A stretch of 64,000 nt of DNA from Dyella_A ginsengisoli. GTDB lineage: Bacteria > Pseudomonadota > Gammaproteobacteria > Xanthomonadales > Rhodanobacteraceae. Both the position numbers and the translations under genes were made by a program. Positions 53,524-62,214 of the stretch are shown piece after piece. Within the stretch, counting starts at the first letter, position 1; each line of letters begins with the position of its first letter. Location of the stretch: assembly GCF_044904665.1 (NCBI RefSeq), contig NZ_JADIKM010000001.1:806001-870000 (forward strand), written 5' to 3'. The notes below the pieces were generated by a model, which was not told where the DNA came from, did no database searches, and saw only the letters and a list, made by a program, of their open reading frames with translations.

Positions 53524-54528
53524 TCAGTGGTTGCGGGCGACCGAGTAGTCGGCCAGCGCCAGCAGGGCGTCGCGATGCGCCGAGGCGGGCAGGCTGTCCA
53601 GTGCGGCGCGGGCCGCGCGGGCGTGGTGTTCAGCGCGCTCGCGGGTGCGCTCCAGCGCGCCGGAGTCGCGGATCGAGGCGATGATGCGATCGAGCGAATC
53701 CAGTCCGCCATGTTCGATCGCGTGGCGCAGCGAGCGCCGCTGCTCCTCGTCGGCGCGCTGCAGCGCATAGATCAGCGGCAGGGTCGGCTTGCCTTCGGCC
53801 AGGTCGTCGCCGATGTTCTTGCCCAGCGTGTCGGCGTCGCTGACGTAGTCGAGCAGGTCGTCGGCGATCTGGAAGGCGTAGCCGAGCTCCATGCCGTAGC
53901 TGCGCAGTGCGGCCACCTGGTCGTCCGGCAGGCCGCCGAGCAGGCCGCCCAGCTCGGTGGCGGCGGCGAACAGCACCGCGGTCTTGCGCTCGATCACGGC
54001 CAGGTACGCCGTCTCGTCGACGTCGGCGTTGCCGATGTTGAGCAGCTGCAGCACCTCGCCCTCGGCGATGGTGTTGGTGGTGTCGGCGAGGATCCGCATG
54101 ATGCGCATGTCGTCCAGTTCCACCATCAGCTGGAACGAGCGCGAGTAGAGGAAGTCGCCGACCAGCACGCTGGCCGCGTTGCCCCACAGTGCGTTGGCGG
54201 TCTTGCGGCCGCGGCGCAGGTCCGACTCGTCCACCACGTCATCGTGCAGCAGGGTGGAGGTGTGGATGAACTCGACGATCGCGGCGAGCTTGACGTGCTG
54301 GTCCCCCGTATAGCCGGCGGCGCCCGCGGCCAGCACGTGCAGCATCGGTCGCAACCTTTTGCCGCCGCCGGCGATGATGTGCTCGGCGATCTGGTTGATC
54401 AGCACCACGTCGGAGGCGAGCCGGCTGCGGATCAGCGCATCGACGCGCTGCATGTCGCCGGCGGCCAGCTCGCGTACGCGGGTGAAGTCGTCGGGGCGGG
54501 AGGCGTCGGCGGGCATCGGGTTCTTCAT
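53524..54528 (-). CDS. ispB: Polyprenyl (octaprenyl) diphosphate synthase
   Basis: IspB makes the all-trans polyprenyl diphosphate side chain of ubiquinone, which ties in with the UbiH pair at 41622. The 334-residue trans-prenyltransferase carries GGGKRLRPML, the first Asp-rich motif DDVVD starting near residue 96 (LLHDDVVDESDLRRG), ERKTAVLF, and the second motif QIADDLLDYVSD. The start MKNPMPADASR at 54528 is preferred to an upstream in-frame codon because a consensus -10 box lies in between. Chain length (C40 or other) cannot be read reliably. Confidence 0.93.
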   Translation of the reverse strand: MKNPMPADASRPDDFTRVRELAAGDMQRVDALIRSRLASDVVLINQIAEHIIAGGGKRLRPMLHVLAAGAAGYTGDQHVKLAAIVEFIHTSTLLHDDVVDESDLRRGRKTANALWGNAASVLVGDFLYSRSFQLMVELDDMRIMRILADTTNTIAEGEVLQLLNIGNADVDETAYLAVIERKTAVLFAAATELGGLLGGLPDDQVAALRSYGMELGYAFQIADDLLDYVSDADTLGKNIGDDLAEGKPTLPLIYALQRADEEQRRSLRHAIEHGGLDSLDRIIASIRDSGALERTRERAEHHARAARAALDSLPASAHRDALLALADYSVARNH

Positions 54529-54550
54529 GGCGGCAATTGGCAAGCGACCG

Positions 54551-54556
54551 ATTATA
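54551..54556 (-). promoter_or_regulatory. -10 box of ispB
   Basis: On the minus strand the hexamer reads TATAAT, a perfect sigma70 -10 element, 22 bp before the ispB start codon. No good -35 box is seen. Confidence 0.5.
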
Positions 54557-54630
54557 GGGTTTGCGCATGACCGGGCGCGCCCGCGTGGCGACGCGACATG
54601 CCGCCGCAACGATGCCATGCCACCGCTCCG

Positions 54631-54636
54631 TATACT
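54631..54636 (+). promoter_or_regulatory. -10 box of the MFS gene
   Basis: TATACT lies 32 bp before the proposed GTG start of the MFS transporter. The -35 match is poor. Confidence 0.35.
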
Positions 54637-54668
54637 GTGCCGATGGTTTGCCTTTTCCCGATCGCGCC

Positions 54669-55919
54669 GTGAGCGCCCTTTCCCCTCTCGAACGCCGCAG
54701 CGCGCTGACCCTGGCCTGCGTGATCAGCCTGCGCCTGTTCGGCCTGTTCCTGATCATGCCGGTGTTCTCGGTGTACGCGAAGGCGCTGCCGGATTCCACG
54801 CCGCTGCTGATCGGCCTGGCGCTGGGCGTGTACGGGCTGGGCCAGATGTGCCTGCAGATTCCGCTCGGGCTGCTGTCCGACCGCATCGGGCGCAAGCCGG
54901 CGATCAGCATGGGCCTGGCGGTGTTCGCGCTGGGCGGGCTGGTGGCGGCGATGTCGCATACCTTGATGGGCATCGTGATCGGCCGCGCGCTGCAGGGCAT
55001 GGGCGCGGTGGCCGGCGCCGGCACCGCGCTGGCCGCCGACCTCACCCGCGAGGAAAACCGCAGCAAGGTGATGGGCATCATCGGCGTGTCGATCGGCATG
55101 GCCTTCCTGCTGGCGCTGATCCTCGGCCCGCCGCTGGAGGCGGTCGACGGGCTGTCCGGGCTGTTTGCCGCCACCTCGATCCTCGCCCTGCTCGCGCTGG
55201 CCCTGCTGTGGCTGATCGTGCCCACGCCCGAGCGCGTGCGCGCGCCGGCGGCGTCCGGGTTCGGCAGCGTGCTGGCGATGCTGCGCGACAGCCGCATGCT
55301 GGTGCTCAACGGCTCGGTGTTTTTCCTGCACCTGCTGCTGACCGCCAGCTTCGTCGGCCTGCCGCTGCTGCTGGTGGACAAGCTGCACCTGCCGGTGAGC
55401 CGCCACTGGGAGCTGTACCTGCCGGTGATGGTGATCGCCGCGTTCGTGATGGGCGCCAGCCTGCACCGCATGAAGGAGATCGCGCAGAGCCTGCGCATCG
55501 TGACGGTGTGCATCGTGGTGATCGGCCTGGCGCTGCTGGGGTTTGCGCTCGGCGGCGATCACATCGCCCTGCTCGGCGTGGCGGCGGCGATGTTCTTCTC
55601 CGGCTTCAACCTGCTGGAGGCGGCGCTGCCCAGCCTGGTGTCGCGCCTCGCTCCGGCGGCGCTGCGCGGCGCGGCGATGGGCGCATATTCCACCAGCCAG
55701 TTCCTGGGCGCGTTCGTCGGTGGCGCCGTCGGCGGCATCGCGCTGGGCCGGCTCGGTACTGCCGGCGTGTTCGCCTGTGCGGCGGCGCTCACCCTGCTGT
55801 GGCTGCCGCTGGTGGTACTCGGCGCGCGGCGCATCGCCACTGCCGCCGCCACCCCCGCCGAGGCGTCGTCGCGGCTGCCGATGGCGGCCGATTGCAAAGG
55901 CGCCGACCCGGCCCAATGA
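54669..55919 (+). CDS. MFS transporter (drug:H+ antiporter-like, YajR-related)
   Basis: This 416-residue, 12-TM major facilitator protein is of the DHA1-like group. The conserved motif A is present as LGLLSDRIGRKPAI, motif B region as IGRALQGMGAVAGAGTALAADL, and motif C region as LALILGPPLEA. The start is taken as GTG 54669 (MSALSPLERRSALTL), where similarity to MFS N-termini begins. Upstream in-frame ATG 54567 lies ahead of the likely promoter. It lacks the C-terminal ferredoxin-like domain of YajR. Substrate is unknown. It is divergent from ispB and 42 bp before the DedA-rhodanese gene. Confidence 0.85.
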   Translation: MSALSPLERRSALTLACVISLRLFGLFLIMPVFSVYAKALPDSTPLLIGLALGVYGLGQMCLQIPLGLLSDRIGRKPAISMGLAVFALGGLVAAMSHTLMGIVIGRALQGMGAVAGAGTALAADLTREENRSKVMGIIGVSIGMAFLLALILGPPLEAVDGLSGLFAATSILALLALALLWLIVPTPERVRAPAASGFGSVLAMLRDSRMLVLNGSVFFLHLLLTASFVGLPLLLVDKLHLPVSRHWELYLPVMVIAAFVMGASLHRMKEIAQSLRIVTVCIVVIGLALLGFALGGDHIALLGVAAAMFFSGFNLLEAALPSLVSRLAPAALRGAAMGAYSTSQFLGAFVGGAVGGIALGRLGTAGVFACAAALTLLWLPLVVLGARRIATAAATPAEASSRLPMAADCKGADPAQ

Positions 55920-55961
55920 TGGGCCCCTGCGGTCGGCTTCGGCCGCGTCAGGGACGCCTGC

Positions 55962-56957
55962 ATGGCTCACGAGCTCATCATGCTGATCGCCCAGTACGGG
56001 CTGCTGGTGGTGTTTTTCAACGTGCTGGTCGAACAGGCCGGCGCGCCGCTGCCGGCGGTGCCCACGCTGGTGGTGGCCGGCGCGCTGTCCGCGGGTGATC
56101 GGCTGCCGCTGGCCGGCGTGCTGCTGGCGGCCCTGCTGGCCTGCCTGCTCAGCGACACGGCGTGGTATCTCGCCGGCAGGCGCTTCGGTGCGGGCGTGAT
56201 GCGCACGCTGTGCCGCATCTCGTTGTCCCCCGATTCCTGCGTGAAGCAATCCGAGCTGCGTTTCCAGCGCTGGCGCGGACGCATGCTGCTGGTGGCCAAG
56301 TTCGTGCCGGGACTGTCCACCGTGGCGCCGCCGCTGGTGGGGGCGATGGGCCTGCGCGCGGGTGCGTTCCTGCTGCTCGACGGCGTCGGCTCGCTGCTGT
56401 GGGCCGGTCTGGCGGTGGGGCTGGGTTATGCCTTTTCGGCCCAGGTGGACCGCGTGCTGGCGGCGATCGAGCAGGCCGGCACGGTGGCGCTGGAGGCCCT
56501 GTTCGCCCTGCTGCTGCTCTACATCGCCGCGAAGTGGTGGCAGCGCCATCGCCTGCTGGCGGCGCTGCGCATGGCGCGCATCTCCGTGGACGAACTGAAC
56601 GAGGCGATCGCCGCCGGCCAGAACCCGGTGGTGGTGGACGTGCGGTCCTCGGCCTCGCGCCTGCTCGATGGCCGGGTGATCCCCGGCGCCCTGCTGGCCG
56701 ATCTGGAGGGCGTGCACACGGCGCTGGCCGACGTGCCGCGCGATCGCGAGCTGGTGATCTATTGCAGTTGTCCCAACGAAGTCTCCGCGGCCAAGGCGGC
56801 GCAGCTGCTGATGTCGCTGGGCTATCGCCGGGTGCGCCCGCTGCAGGGCGGGCTCGATGCCTGGGACGCCGCCGGCTACACGCTGGAGCGTCTGTCCGGG
56901 TCGCCGCCGGGGGCGGCTCGCCGCGAACCGCGGCCGGCCCCCTCGCTGCGGGTTTGA
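55962..56957 (+). CDS. DedA-family membrane protein fused to a rhodanese domain
   Basis: This 331-residue fusion has an N-terminal DedA/VTT domain (about 1-195): GAPLPAVPTLVVAGAL, a re-entrant-loop segment, and FVPGLSTVAPPLVGAMG with the conserved Arg/Gly pattern. DedA proteins are linked to flipping of undecaprenyl phosphate or other lipids and to membrane potential. The C-terminal part (about 210-310) is a single rhodanese domain with VVVDVRSSASR and a Cys-containing loop YCSCPNEVSA (Cys268, with a second Cys at 270), so it may carry persulfide. DedA-rhodanese fusions are known in proteobacteria, but the role of the fusion is unclear. Confidence 0.9.
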   Translation: MAHELIMLIAQYGLLVVFFNVLVEQAGAPLPAVPTLVVAGALSAGDRLPLAGVLLAALLACLLSDTAWYLAGRRFGAGVMRTLCRISLSPDSCVKQSELRFQRWRGRMLLVAKFVPGLSTVAPPLVGAMGLRAGAFLLLDGVGSLLWAGLAVGLGYAFSAQVDRVLAAIEQAGTVALEALFALLLLYIAAKWWQRHRLLAALRMARISVDELNEAIAAGQNPVVVDVRSSASRLLDGRVIPGALLADLEGVHTALADVPRDRELVIYCSCPNEVSAAKAAQLLMSLGYRRVRPLQGGLDAWDAAGYTLERLSGSPPGAARREPRPAPSLRV

Positions 56958-57072
56958 TCCAGCTCGCCTTCGCCGTACCCGATCCGTGCAAAATCGCCTG
57001 GCGGGCTGGTTGTAGCCTGCGCACGCGGCCGGCGGGGATGGCGCCGGATGTCCTTGGCCTGCGGAGATCACG

Positions 57073-60000
57073 GTGAAATCCAGACGCCGGGTGTTGCGGG
57101 AAGCGCTGCTGGGAACCCTGGGCATGTTCGCGGTCGGCTGCGCCGTCACCGCCTGGATCGTGGCCCGCACCGCGGCCGACGCGCAGGCCGTGCGCGACAG
57201 CCAGTTCCGCAAGTCCAGCGCCCAGCTGCGTCAGGAAGTCGCCTCGCGGCTGACCGTTCCAGCCTATGGCCTGGGCGGCCTGCGCGGCATGGTGCTGTCG
57301 ATCCAGCGCCGGCCGACCCCGGACGAATTTCGCCGCGCGGTGCTGGCGCGGGACCTCGTGCGCGAATTTCCCGGCGTCTACGGGTTCGGTTTCATCGAGC
57401 CGGTGTCCGGCAACGAGCGCGCCGCCTTCGTGGCGCGCACGCAGGCGTGGTACGCGCAGCCGTTTGCGGTGCGCACCAGCGGCGATCCGCAGCAGTTGTA
57501 CGTGATCCGCTCGATCGAGCCGATCGAGCGCAATGCTGCGGCGTTGGGTCTGGACGTGGGTGCCGAGCCGGTGCGGCGCGAGGCGGTACTGCGGGCGCTG
57601 GCCAGCGGCGCATTCACCGCCACTGGGCCGATCCACCTGATGCAGGGCGGCGGCAGCCAGTTCGGTGCACTGTATTTCCTGCCGGTGTTTGCCCCCGGGC
57701 CCGCCCGCGAGCTGCTGGGCCTGGTCTACGCGGCGGTCGAGTACCCCCGCATGCTGCACTCGCTCGTCGGCGACGAGCGGCTGGTGGATTTCACGCTGGC
57801 CGACATCACCACGCCGACGTCGGTCACGGTGTATCCGTCGATGGATCAGGCGCCTCCCGCCTACCGCTCGCACTACCAGCGTGAGGTCGAGCTGACCGTG
57901 GGCGGGCGGCACCTGCGCCTGGTCGTGCGCAGCACGCCCGCCTTCGATGCGGCCGTGGCGAACGACGCCGCCCAGGCGCGCCGTCTGGGCCTGGCCGGCG
58001 GCGTACTCAGCCTGCTGATCGCCGCGGTGACGTGGCTGCTCATCGCCGGTCGCCAGCGCGCGCTCGATCTGGCGCATTCGATGACGCTGGAGCTCGATCG
58101 TCTCGCCACGGTGGCGCGCCTCACCAGCAATGCCGTGGCGATCATCACGGTCGACGGCCGGGTCGCATGGAGCAACCCCGCCTTCACCCGGCTGGTCGGC
58201 CATGCCGCGGACGACGTGCAGGGCCGGCTGCTGTGCGATCTGCTTGGCGAACAGCCGCATGCCGACGATGCGTGCGCGGCAGTGAAGCGCGCCGTGCAGG
58301 AGGTCGTCCCGTTCCAGGGCGAGGCGCCGATGCGCGATCGCCACGGCGAGCCGCTGTGGGTGGAGCTGGAAGTGCAGCCGGTACGCGGGCGCGACGTGCA
58401 GCTGACCAGCTTCATCGTGATCCTCGCCAACATCACCGAGCGCCGCGCCATGGAAGACGAGCTGCGTGAGAGCCGCGGCTTCCTGCAGCGCACCGGCGAC
58501 GTCGCCCGGGTGGGCGGCTGGCGGGTGGACCTGGCCACGCGGGCGACCACCTGGTCGGAGCAGGCGCGGCGCATCGTCGACATGCCGGCCGCTTACGTGC
58601 CCGGGTTCGGCAGCACCATGGCGCTGTTTTCCGAGGAGGCACGCGTGCGCCTGCAGGCCGCGCTGGAACGCGCCACCCGCGGCGGCGGCGGCTGGGACAT
58701 GGAGCTGCCGTGTACCACCTTCAGCGGGCGCGCGATCTGGGTGCGCACGCTGGGCGAGGTGGAGACCGAGCACGGTCGCCCCGTGCGTATCACCGGCAGC
58801 CTGCAGGACATCACGCGCCGCAAGCAGGCCGAACTCGCGCTGGCGGAAAACCGCGAGCTGCTGCGCGTCACCCTGCACTCCATCGGTGACGCGGTGGTCA
58901 CCACCGACGCGCAGGCGCATGTCACCTGGCTCAATCCGGTGGCCGAGACGCTGACCGGCTGGCGCGTGGACGAGGCGGTCGGTCGACCGATCGGCGAGGT
59001 GCTGCGGCTGCTCAGCGAGGAAACCCATCACGCCGTGATCAACCCGGTGGAGACGGCGCTGGCGGAGCGTCGCATCGTGGGGCTGGCGCACAACACCGTG
59101 CTGGTGGCGCGCGACGGGCGCGAGTTCGGCATCGAGGATTCCGCCGCGCCGATCAAGGATGACGACGGCACCGTGCGTGGTGCGGTGCTGGTGTTCCACG
59201 ATGTCACCGCAGCGCGCGCGCTGAGTCGCGAGATCTCCCACCAGGCGCGCCACGACGCGCTCACCGGCTTACCCAACCGCACCGAGTACAAGGAGCGCGT
59301 GATGCGTTTCCTGCGCCGCGCCGGCGACGAGGGCGAGCATGGCGCCGTGCTGTTCGTGGATCTGGACAACTTCAAGATCGTCAACGACACCTGCGGCCAT
59401 CACGCCGGCGATGAGGTGCTGGTGCAGATGGCCAGCCTCATGCGCGCCTGCGTGCGCAGCCACGACACGGTGGCACGGCTGGGCGGCGACGAGTTCGCGG
59501 TGCTGCTGGAAGGCTGTCCGCGCGAGCAGGCCGAGCACATCGCCCAGGCCATCTGCGACGCGGCGGACGACTATCGCTATGTCGCCGGCACCGGGCAGGG
59601 TTTCCGCGTCGGCGCCAGCATCGGCCTGGTACCGATCGCCGGCGCGATGTACGAGCTGGACGCGGTGATGCGCGCGGCGGACATCTCCTGCTACATCGCC
59701 AAATCGGCCGGGCGTGGGCGCGTCCATACCTGGGCCGCGCAGGATGCCTCGGTGCAGGCGCATGCCGGCGATGCCGCGTGGGGCGCGCGGATCGAGCAGG
59801 CGCTGGATCAGCACGGCTTCGTGCTCTACGCCCAGCGCATCCAGCCGGTGTCCGGGCATGCCGACCGGCACGGCTGGCATGCCGAGGTGCTGCTGCGGAT
59901 GCTCGGCGAGGACGGCGAGCCGGTATCACCGGCGGCCTTCATGCCCGCGGCCGAGCGCTACCAGCTGGCCAGCCGCATCGATCGCTGGGTGGTGCAGACG

Positions 60001-60549
60001 GTGTTCGACCTGCTCTCGGACTGGCACGACCGCGCTGACATGCCGGCGATGCTCTCGATCAACCTGTCCGGCCAGTCGATCGGCGATCGAGCCTTCCACG
60101 ATTTCGTCGGCGGGTTGATCGAGCGCGCGCGCTTCGACGTGCGGCGGCTGTGCTTCGAGATCACCGAGACCGCCGCCATCACCAATCTGGCTGTGGCGCG
60201 GGCCTTCCTGGAAGCGATGCGCAGCCGCGGCATCCGCATCGCGCTGGACGATTTCGGCGCAGGCGTCGCCTCGTTCGGCTACCTCAAGTACCTGGACGTG
60301 GACTATCTCAAGATCGACGGCCAGTTCGTGCTCGGCCTGGCCAGCGATCCACTCGACCAGGTGTCCGTGCGCAGCTTCTGCGAGGTGGCCCGGGTGCTGG
60401 GCATCCAGACCATCGCCGAGTGCGTGGAGCGCGACGAGCTGCTGTCGATCCTGGCGACGTTCCCGGTGGATTTCGCCCAGGGCTACCTCTTCCATCGCCC
60501 TGAACCGCTGGCGCAGCTGTTCGGCGTGCAGGTCGCGGCCGGAGCCTGA
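57073..60549 (+). CDS. CHASE-PAS-GGDEF-EAL c-di-GMP signalling protein
   Basis: This 1158-residue membrane sensor starts at GTG. It has TM1 (about 11-30), a periplasmic CHASE domain (about 40-300, with FPGVYGFGFIEPV and FVARTQAWY), TM2 (about 310-330), and three PAS domains (about 345-455, 470-590 and 595-715). A GGDEF domain follows with intact GGDEF near 804 and an RxxD I-site (RSHD) just before it, and then an EAL domain. The EAL signature reads EVLLR, not EALLR, but NLSGQSIGD, EITETAAI, DDFGAG, KIDG and the late ECVE glutamate are all present, so phosphodiesterase activity is plausible. It could be bifunctional. Ligand and output are unknown. It converges with the next gene with only 3 bp between stops. 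Confidence 0.93.
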   Translation: MKSRRRVLREALLGTLGMFAVGCAVTAWIVARTAADAQAVRDSQFRKSSAQLRQEVASRLTVPAYGLGGLRGMVLSIQRRPTPDEFRRAVLARDLVREFPGVYGFGFIEPVSGNERAAFVARTQAWYAQPFAVRTSGDPQQLYVIRSIEPIERNAAALGLDVGAEPVRREAVLRALASGAFTATGPIHLMQGGGSQFGALYFLPVFAPGPARELLGLVYAAVEYPRMLHSLVGDERLVDFTLADITTPTSVTVYPSMDQAPPAYRSHYQREVELTVGGRHLRLVVRSTPAFDAAVANDAAQARRLGLAGGVLSLLIAAVTWLLIAGRQRALDLAHSMTLELDRLATVARLTSNAVAIITVDGRVAWSNPAFTRLVGHAADDVQGRLLCDLLGEQPHADDACAAVKRAVQEVVPFQGEAPMRDRHGEPLWVELEVQPVRGRDVQLTSFIVILANITERRAMEDELRESRGFLQRTGDVARVGGWRVDLATRATTWSEQARRIVDMPAAYVPGFGSTMALFSEEARVRLQAALERATRGGGGWDMELPCTTFSGRAIWVRTLGEVETEHGRPVRITGSLQDITRRKQAELALAENRELLRVTLHSIGDAVVTTDAQAHVTWLNPVAETLTGWRVDEAVGRPIGEVLRLLSEETHHAVINPVETALAERRIVGLAHNTVLVARDGREFGIEDSAAPIKDDDGTVRGAVLVFHDVTAARALSREISHQARHDALTGLPNRTEYKERVMRFLRRAGDEGEHGAVLFVDLDNFKIVNDTCGHHAGDEVLVQMASLMRACVRSHDTVARLGGDEFAVLLEGCPREQAEHIAQAICDAADDYRYVAGTGQGFRVGASIGLVPIAGAMYELDAVMRAADISCYIAKSAGRGRVHTWAAQDASVQAHAGDAAWGARIEQALDQHGFVLYAQRIQPVSGHADRHGWHAEVLLRMLGEDGEPVSPAAFMPAAERYQLASRIDRWVVQTVFDLLSDWHDRADMPAMLSINLSGQSIGDRAFHDFVGGLIERARFDVRRLCFEITETAAITNLAVARAFLEAMRSRGIRIALDDFGAGVASFGYLKYLDVDYLKIDGQFVLGLASDPLDQVSVRSFCEVARVLGIQTIAECVERDELLSILATFPVDFAQGYLFHRPEPLAQLFGVQVAAGA

Positions 60550-60552
60550 AGC

Positions 60553-61368
60553 TCAGGGAATCGGGCAGTGACCGTCCAGCGGTGCCTGCCGCGCCTGCGC
60601 CAGTTCGGTCGGCGTCGCCATGCGCTCCTGCGTCGGGTCGAACACGATGCGCGCCCGCACGTTGTCGCCGTCGCTGGCGTGGATGTTGGCGATGCCCACG
60701 AAGCGCAGCAGCGCCCGGCTGCGCTCGTCGTAGGCCACGTCGATGTGCGGCAGCGCAAACCCGATCCAGCCCGCCAGGCTCAGGCGGTACTGCCGCGCCG
60801 GGCGCCCTTCGACGGTGGCGTCGTCGATCCGCTTCACGCTGAACTTCAGCGTACCCAGCCGGCTGGGGATCACGAACGGCACGGTGTCCGAGTCGCCGCG
60901 ACCGAGGCGGTCCCAATGGCTGCGGATCCAGGCGTCGAAGCCGGCGTCGATCACCGGCAGCGGGGTGGTATCCAGGGGCGCGCTGCGTTCGCTCGCTGCG
61001 GCGCTCTTGCGCACGAACACCACGCGCCCGTCGCCCGTGTGCAGCACGCCCTCGCGGTAGCCGGTGCGGCCGTCGACCAGTTCGAAATCCGGCGCCTGCG
61101 CATTGCCGTCCTCGTGCAGCAGCTTGCGCGCGAAGGGGCGGCCGTCCGGGCAGCGGTACAGCACCAGGCGCCCCGGTCCCTGCGCGTCGTCGAACAGCCA
61201 GTGCGACTCGCGATACATCAGGTGGCCGTCGCCGGTGGCATAGGCGCTGCCCTCGAGCTGGCGGATGCCGCCGATCGGCGTGGGTGTGTCGGCCAGCGCG
61301 GTGCCGGCGCAGGCGAGCAGCAGGGTCAGTGCGGCCGCACGGGTGGCCGGCAACGGGGCGATCGTCAA
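60553..61368 (-). CDS. Uncharacterised exported protein
   Basis: I do not recognise this family. The 271-residue product has a clear signal peptide when started at TTG 61368 (MTIAPLPATRAAALTLLLACAGTALA, cleavage near residue 26), preceded by a good Shine-Dalgarno GGAGAAAG eight bases upstream. A GTG start at 61410 would add a non-signal-like leader. The mature part is beta-rich, with alternating short hydrophobic strands (MYRESHWLF, GRLVLYRC, VVFVRKSA, TLKFSVKRIDD, QYRLSLAGW) and no TM or enzyme motif. It resembles periplasmic proteins of unknown function found in Xanthomonadales. Confidence 0.75.
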   Translation of the reverse strand: MTIAPLPATRAAALTLLLACAGTALADTPTPIGGIRQLEGSAYATGDGHLMYRESHWLFDDAQGPGRLVLYRCPDGRPFARKLLHEDGNAQAPDFELVDGRTGYREGVLHTGDGRVVFVRKSAAASERSAPLDTTPLPVIDAGFDAWIRSHWDRLGRGDSDTVPFVIPSRLGTLKFSVKRIDDATVEGRPARQYRLSLAGWIGFALPHIDVAYDERSRALLRFVGIANIHASDGDNVRARIVFDPTQERMATPTELAQARQAPLDGHCPIP

Positions 61369-61604
61369 GCGCTTTCTCCAGGGCGGAAACGGGTCGGCGC
61401 GTCGCGGCACAGCGCGCGTGGCCGATGGTTTCTACGCAGGGGGTGCCGGCATGGATGCGGCCCGACCCGGCCCGGACCACGCCGAAAGCGGAGCGGACGG
61501 CTATGATAGGCAGTCCGTCGGGCGCGGCCGCAGCCGCTCGCCCGGCCACACCACACCGTCGGCCGGGCGATGCGCGCGCCGGCCCAGCAAAGCGAGGTAG
61601 TCCC

Positions 61605-62141
61605 ATGGCACGCGGTATCAACAAGGTCATCCTGGTCGGCAATCTGGGCGCGGATCCGGAAGTGCGCTACACCGCTAGCGGCACGGCGATCACCTCGCTC
61701 AGCGTGGCCACCTCCGAGAGCTGGACCGACAAGCAGAGCGGCGAAAAGCAGGAGCGCACCGAGTGGCACCGGGTGAAGCTGTTCGGCCGCCTCGCCGAGA
61801 TCGCCGGTGAGTACCTGAAGAAGGGCCGCCAGATCTACATCGAAGGCTCGCTGCGCACCGACAAGTACACCGACAAGCAGGGCGTGGAGCGCTACAGCAC
61901 CGACATCGTGGCCAGCGAGATGCAGATGCTCGGCGGCGGCGCCGAGGGCGGCGGAATGGGCGGTGGTGGCGGTGGCGGCTTCCAGCAGCGCGGCCAGGGC
62001 GGCGGTGGTGGCGGCCGTTCCGGTGGCGGCGGCAACCGGGGCGGTGGCGGCGACTACAACCGCGGCGGCAACGACATGCCGCGCCAGGCTCCGGCCCCCG
62101 CCGACACCGGCGGCTTCGACGACGACGACATCCCGTTCTGA
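61605..62141 (+). CDS. ssb: Single-stranded DNA-binding protein
   Basis: SSB coats single-stranded DNA in replication, repair and recombination. The 178-residue protein has an N-terminal OB fold (about 1-110) starting MARGINKVILVGNLGADPEVRY, with WHRVKLFGRLAEIAGEYLKKG. A very glycine-rich linker (about 112-160, runs of up to seven Gly) follows. The C-terminal acidic tip DDDDIPF recruits partner proteins. The ATG at 61605 has GAGG upstream, and the longer frame upstream is not coding. It ends at an intrinsic terminator. Confidence 0.97.
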   Translation: MARGINKVILVGNLGADPEVRYTASGTAITSLSVATSESWTDKQSGEKQERTEWHRVKLFGRLAEIAGEYLKKGRQIYIEGSLRTDKYTDKQGVERYSTDIVASEMQMLGGGAEGGGMGGGGGGGFQQRGQGGGGGGRSGGGGNRGGGGDYNRGGNDMPRQAPAPADTGGFDDDDIPF

Positions 62142-62163
62142 TCGAACCGGCTCAGCCCTCGAC

Positions 62164-62192
62164 AAAAAGCCCGCAGCGATGCGGGCTTTTTT
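62164..62192. terminator. Bidirectional terminator after ssb
   Basis: An 11-bp perfect stem (62164-62174 with 62181-62191) with an AGCGAT loop ends in T residues on the plus strand and, because the left arm begins AAAAA, in Ts on the minus strand as well. It serves ssb and the converging YncE-like gene. Confidence 0.93.
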
Positions 62193-62214
62193 GCTTGTGC
62201 GGGGGCGACGCGAC

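Noticed and set aside
56149..59253. Open frame of about 1000 codons antisense to the DedA-rhodanese and CHASE genes
   Set aside because: Same GC-skew artefact. The composition is Arg/His/Gln-rich and the opposite strand carries clear domains.
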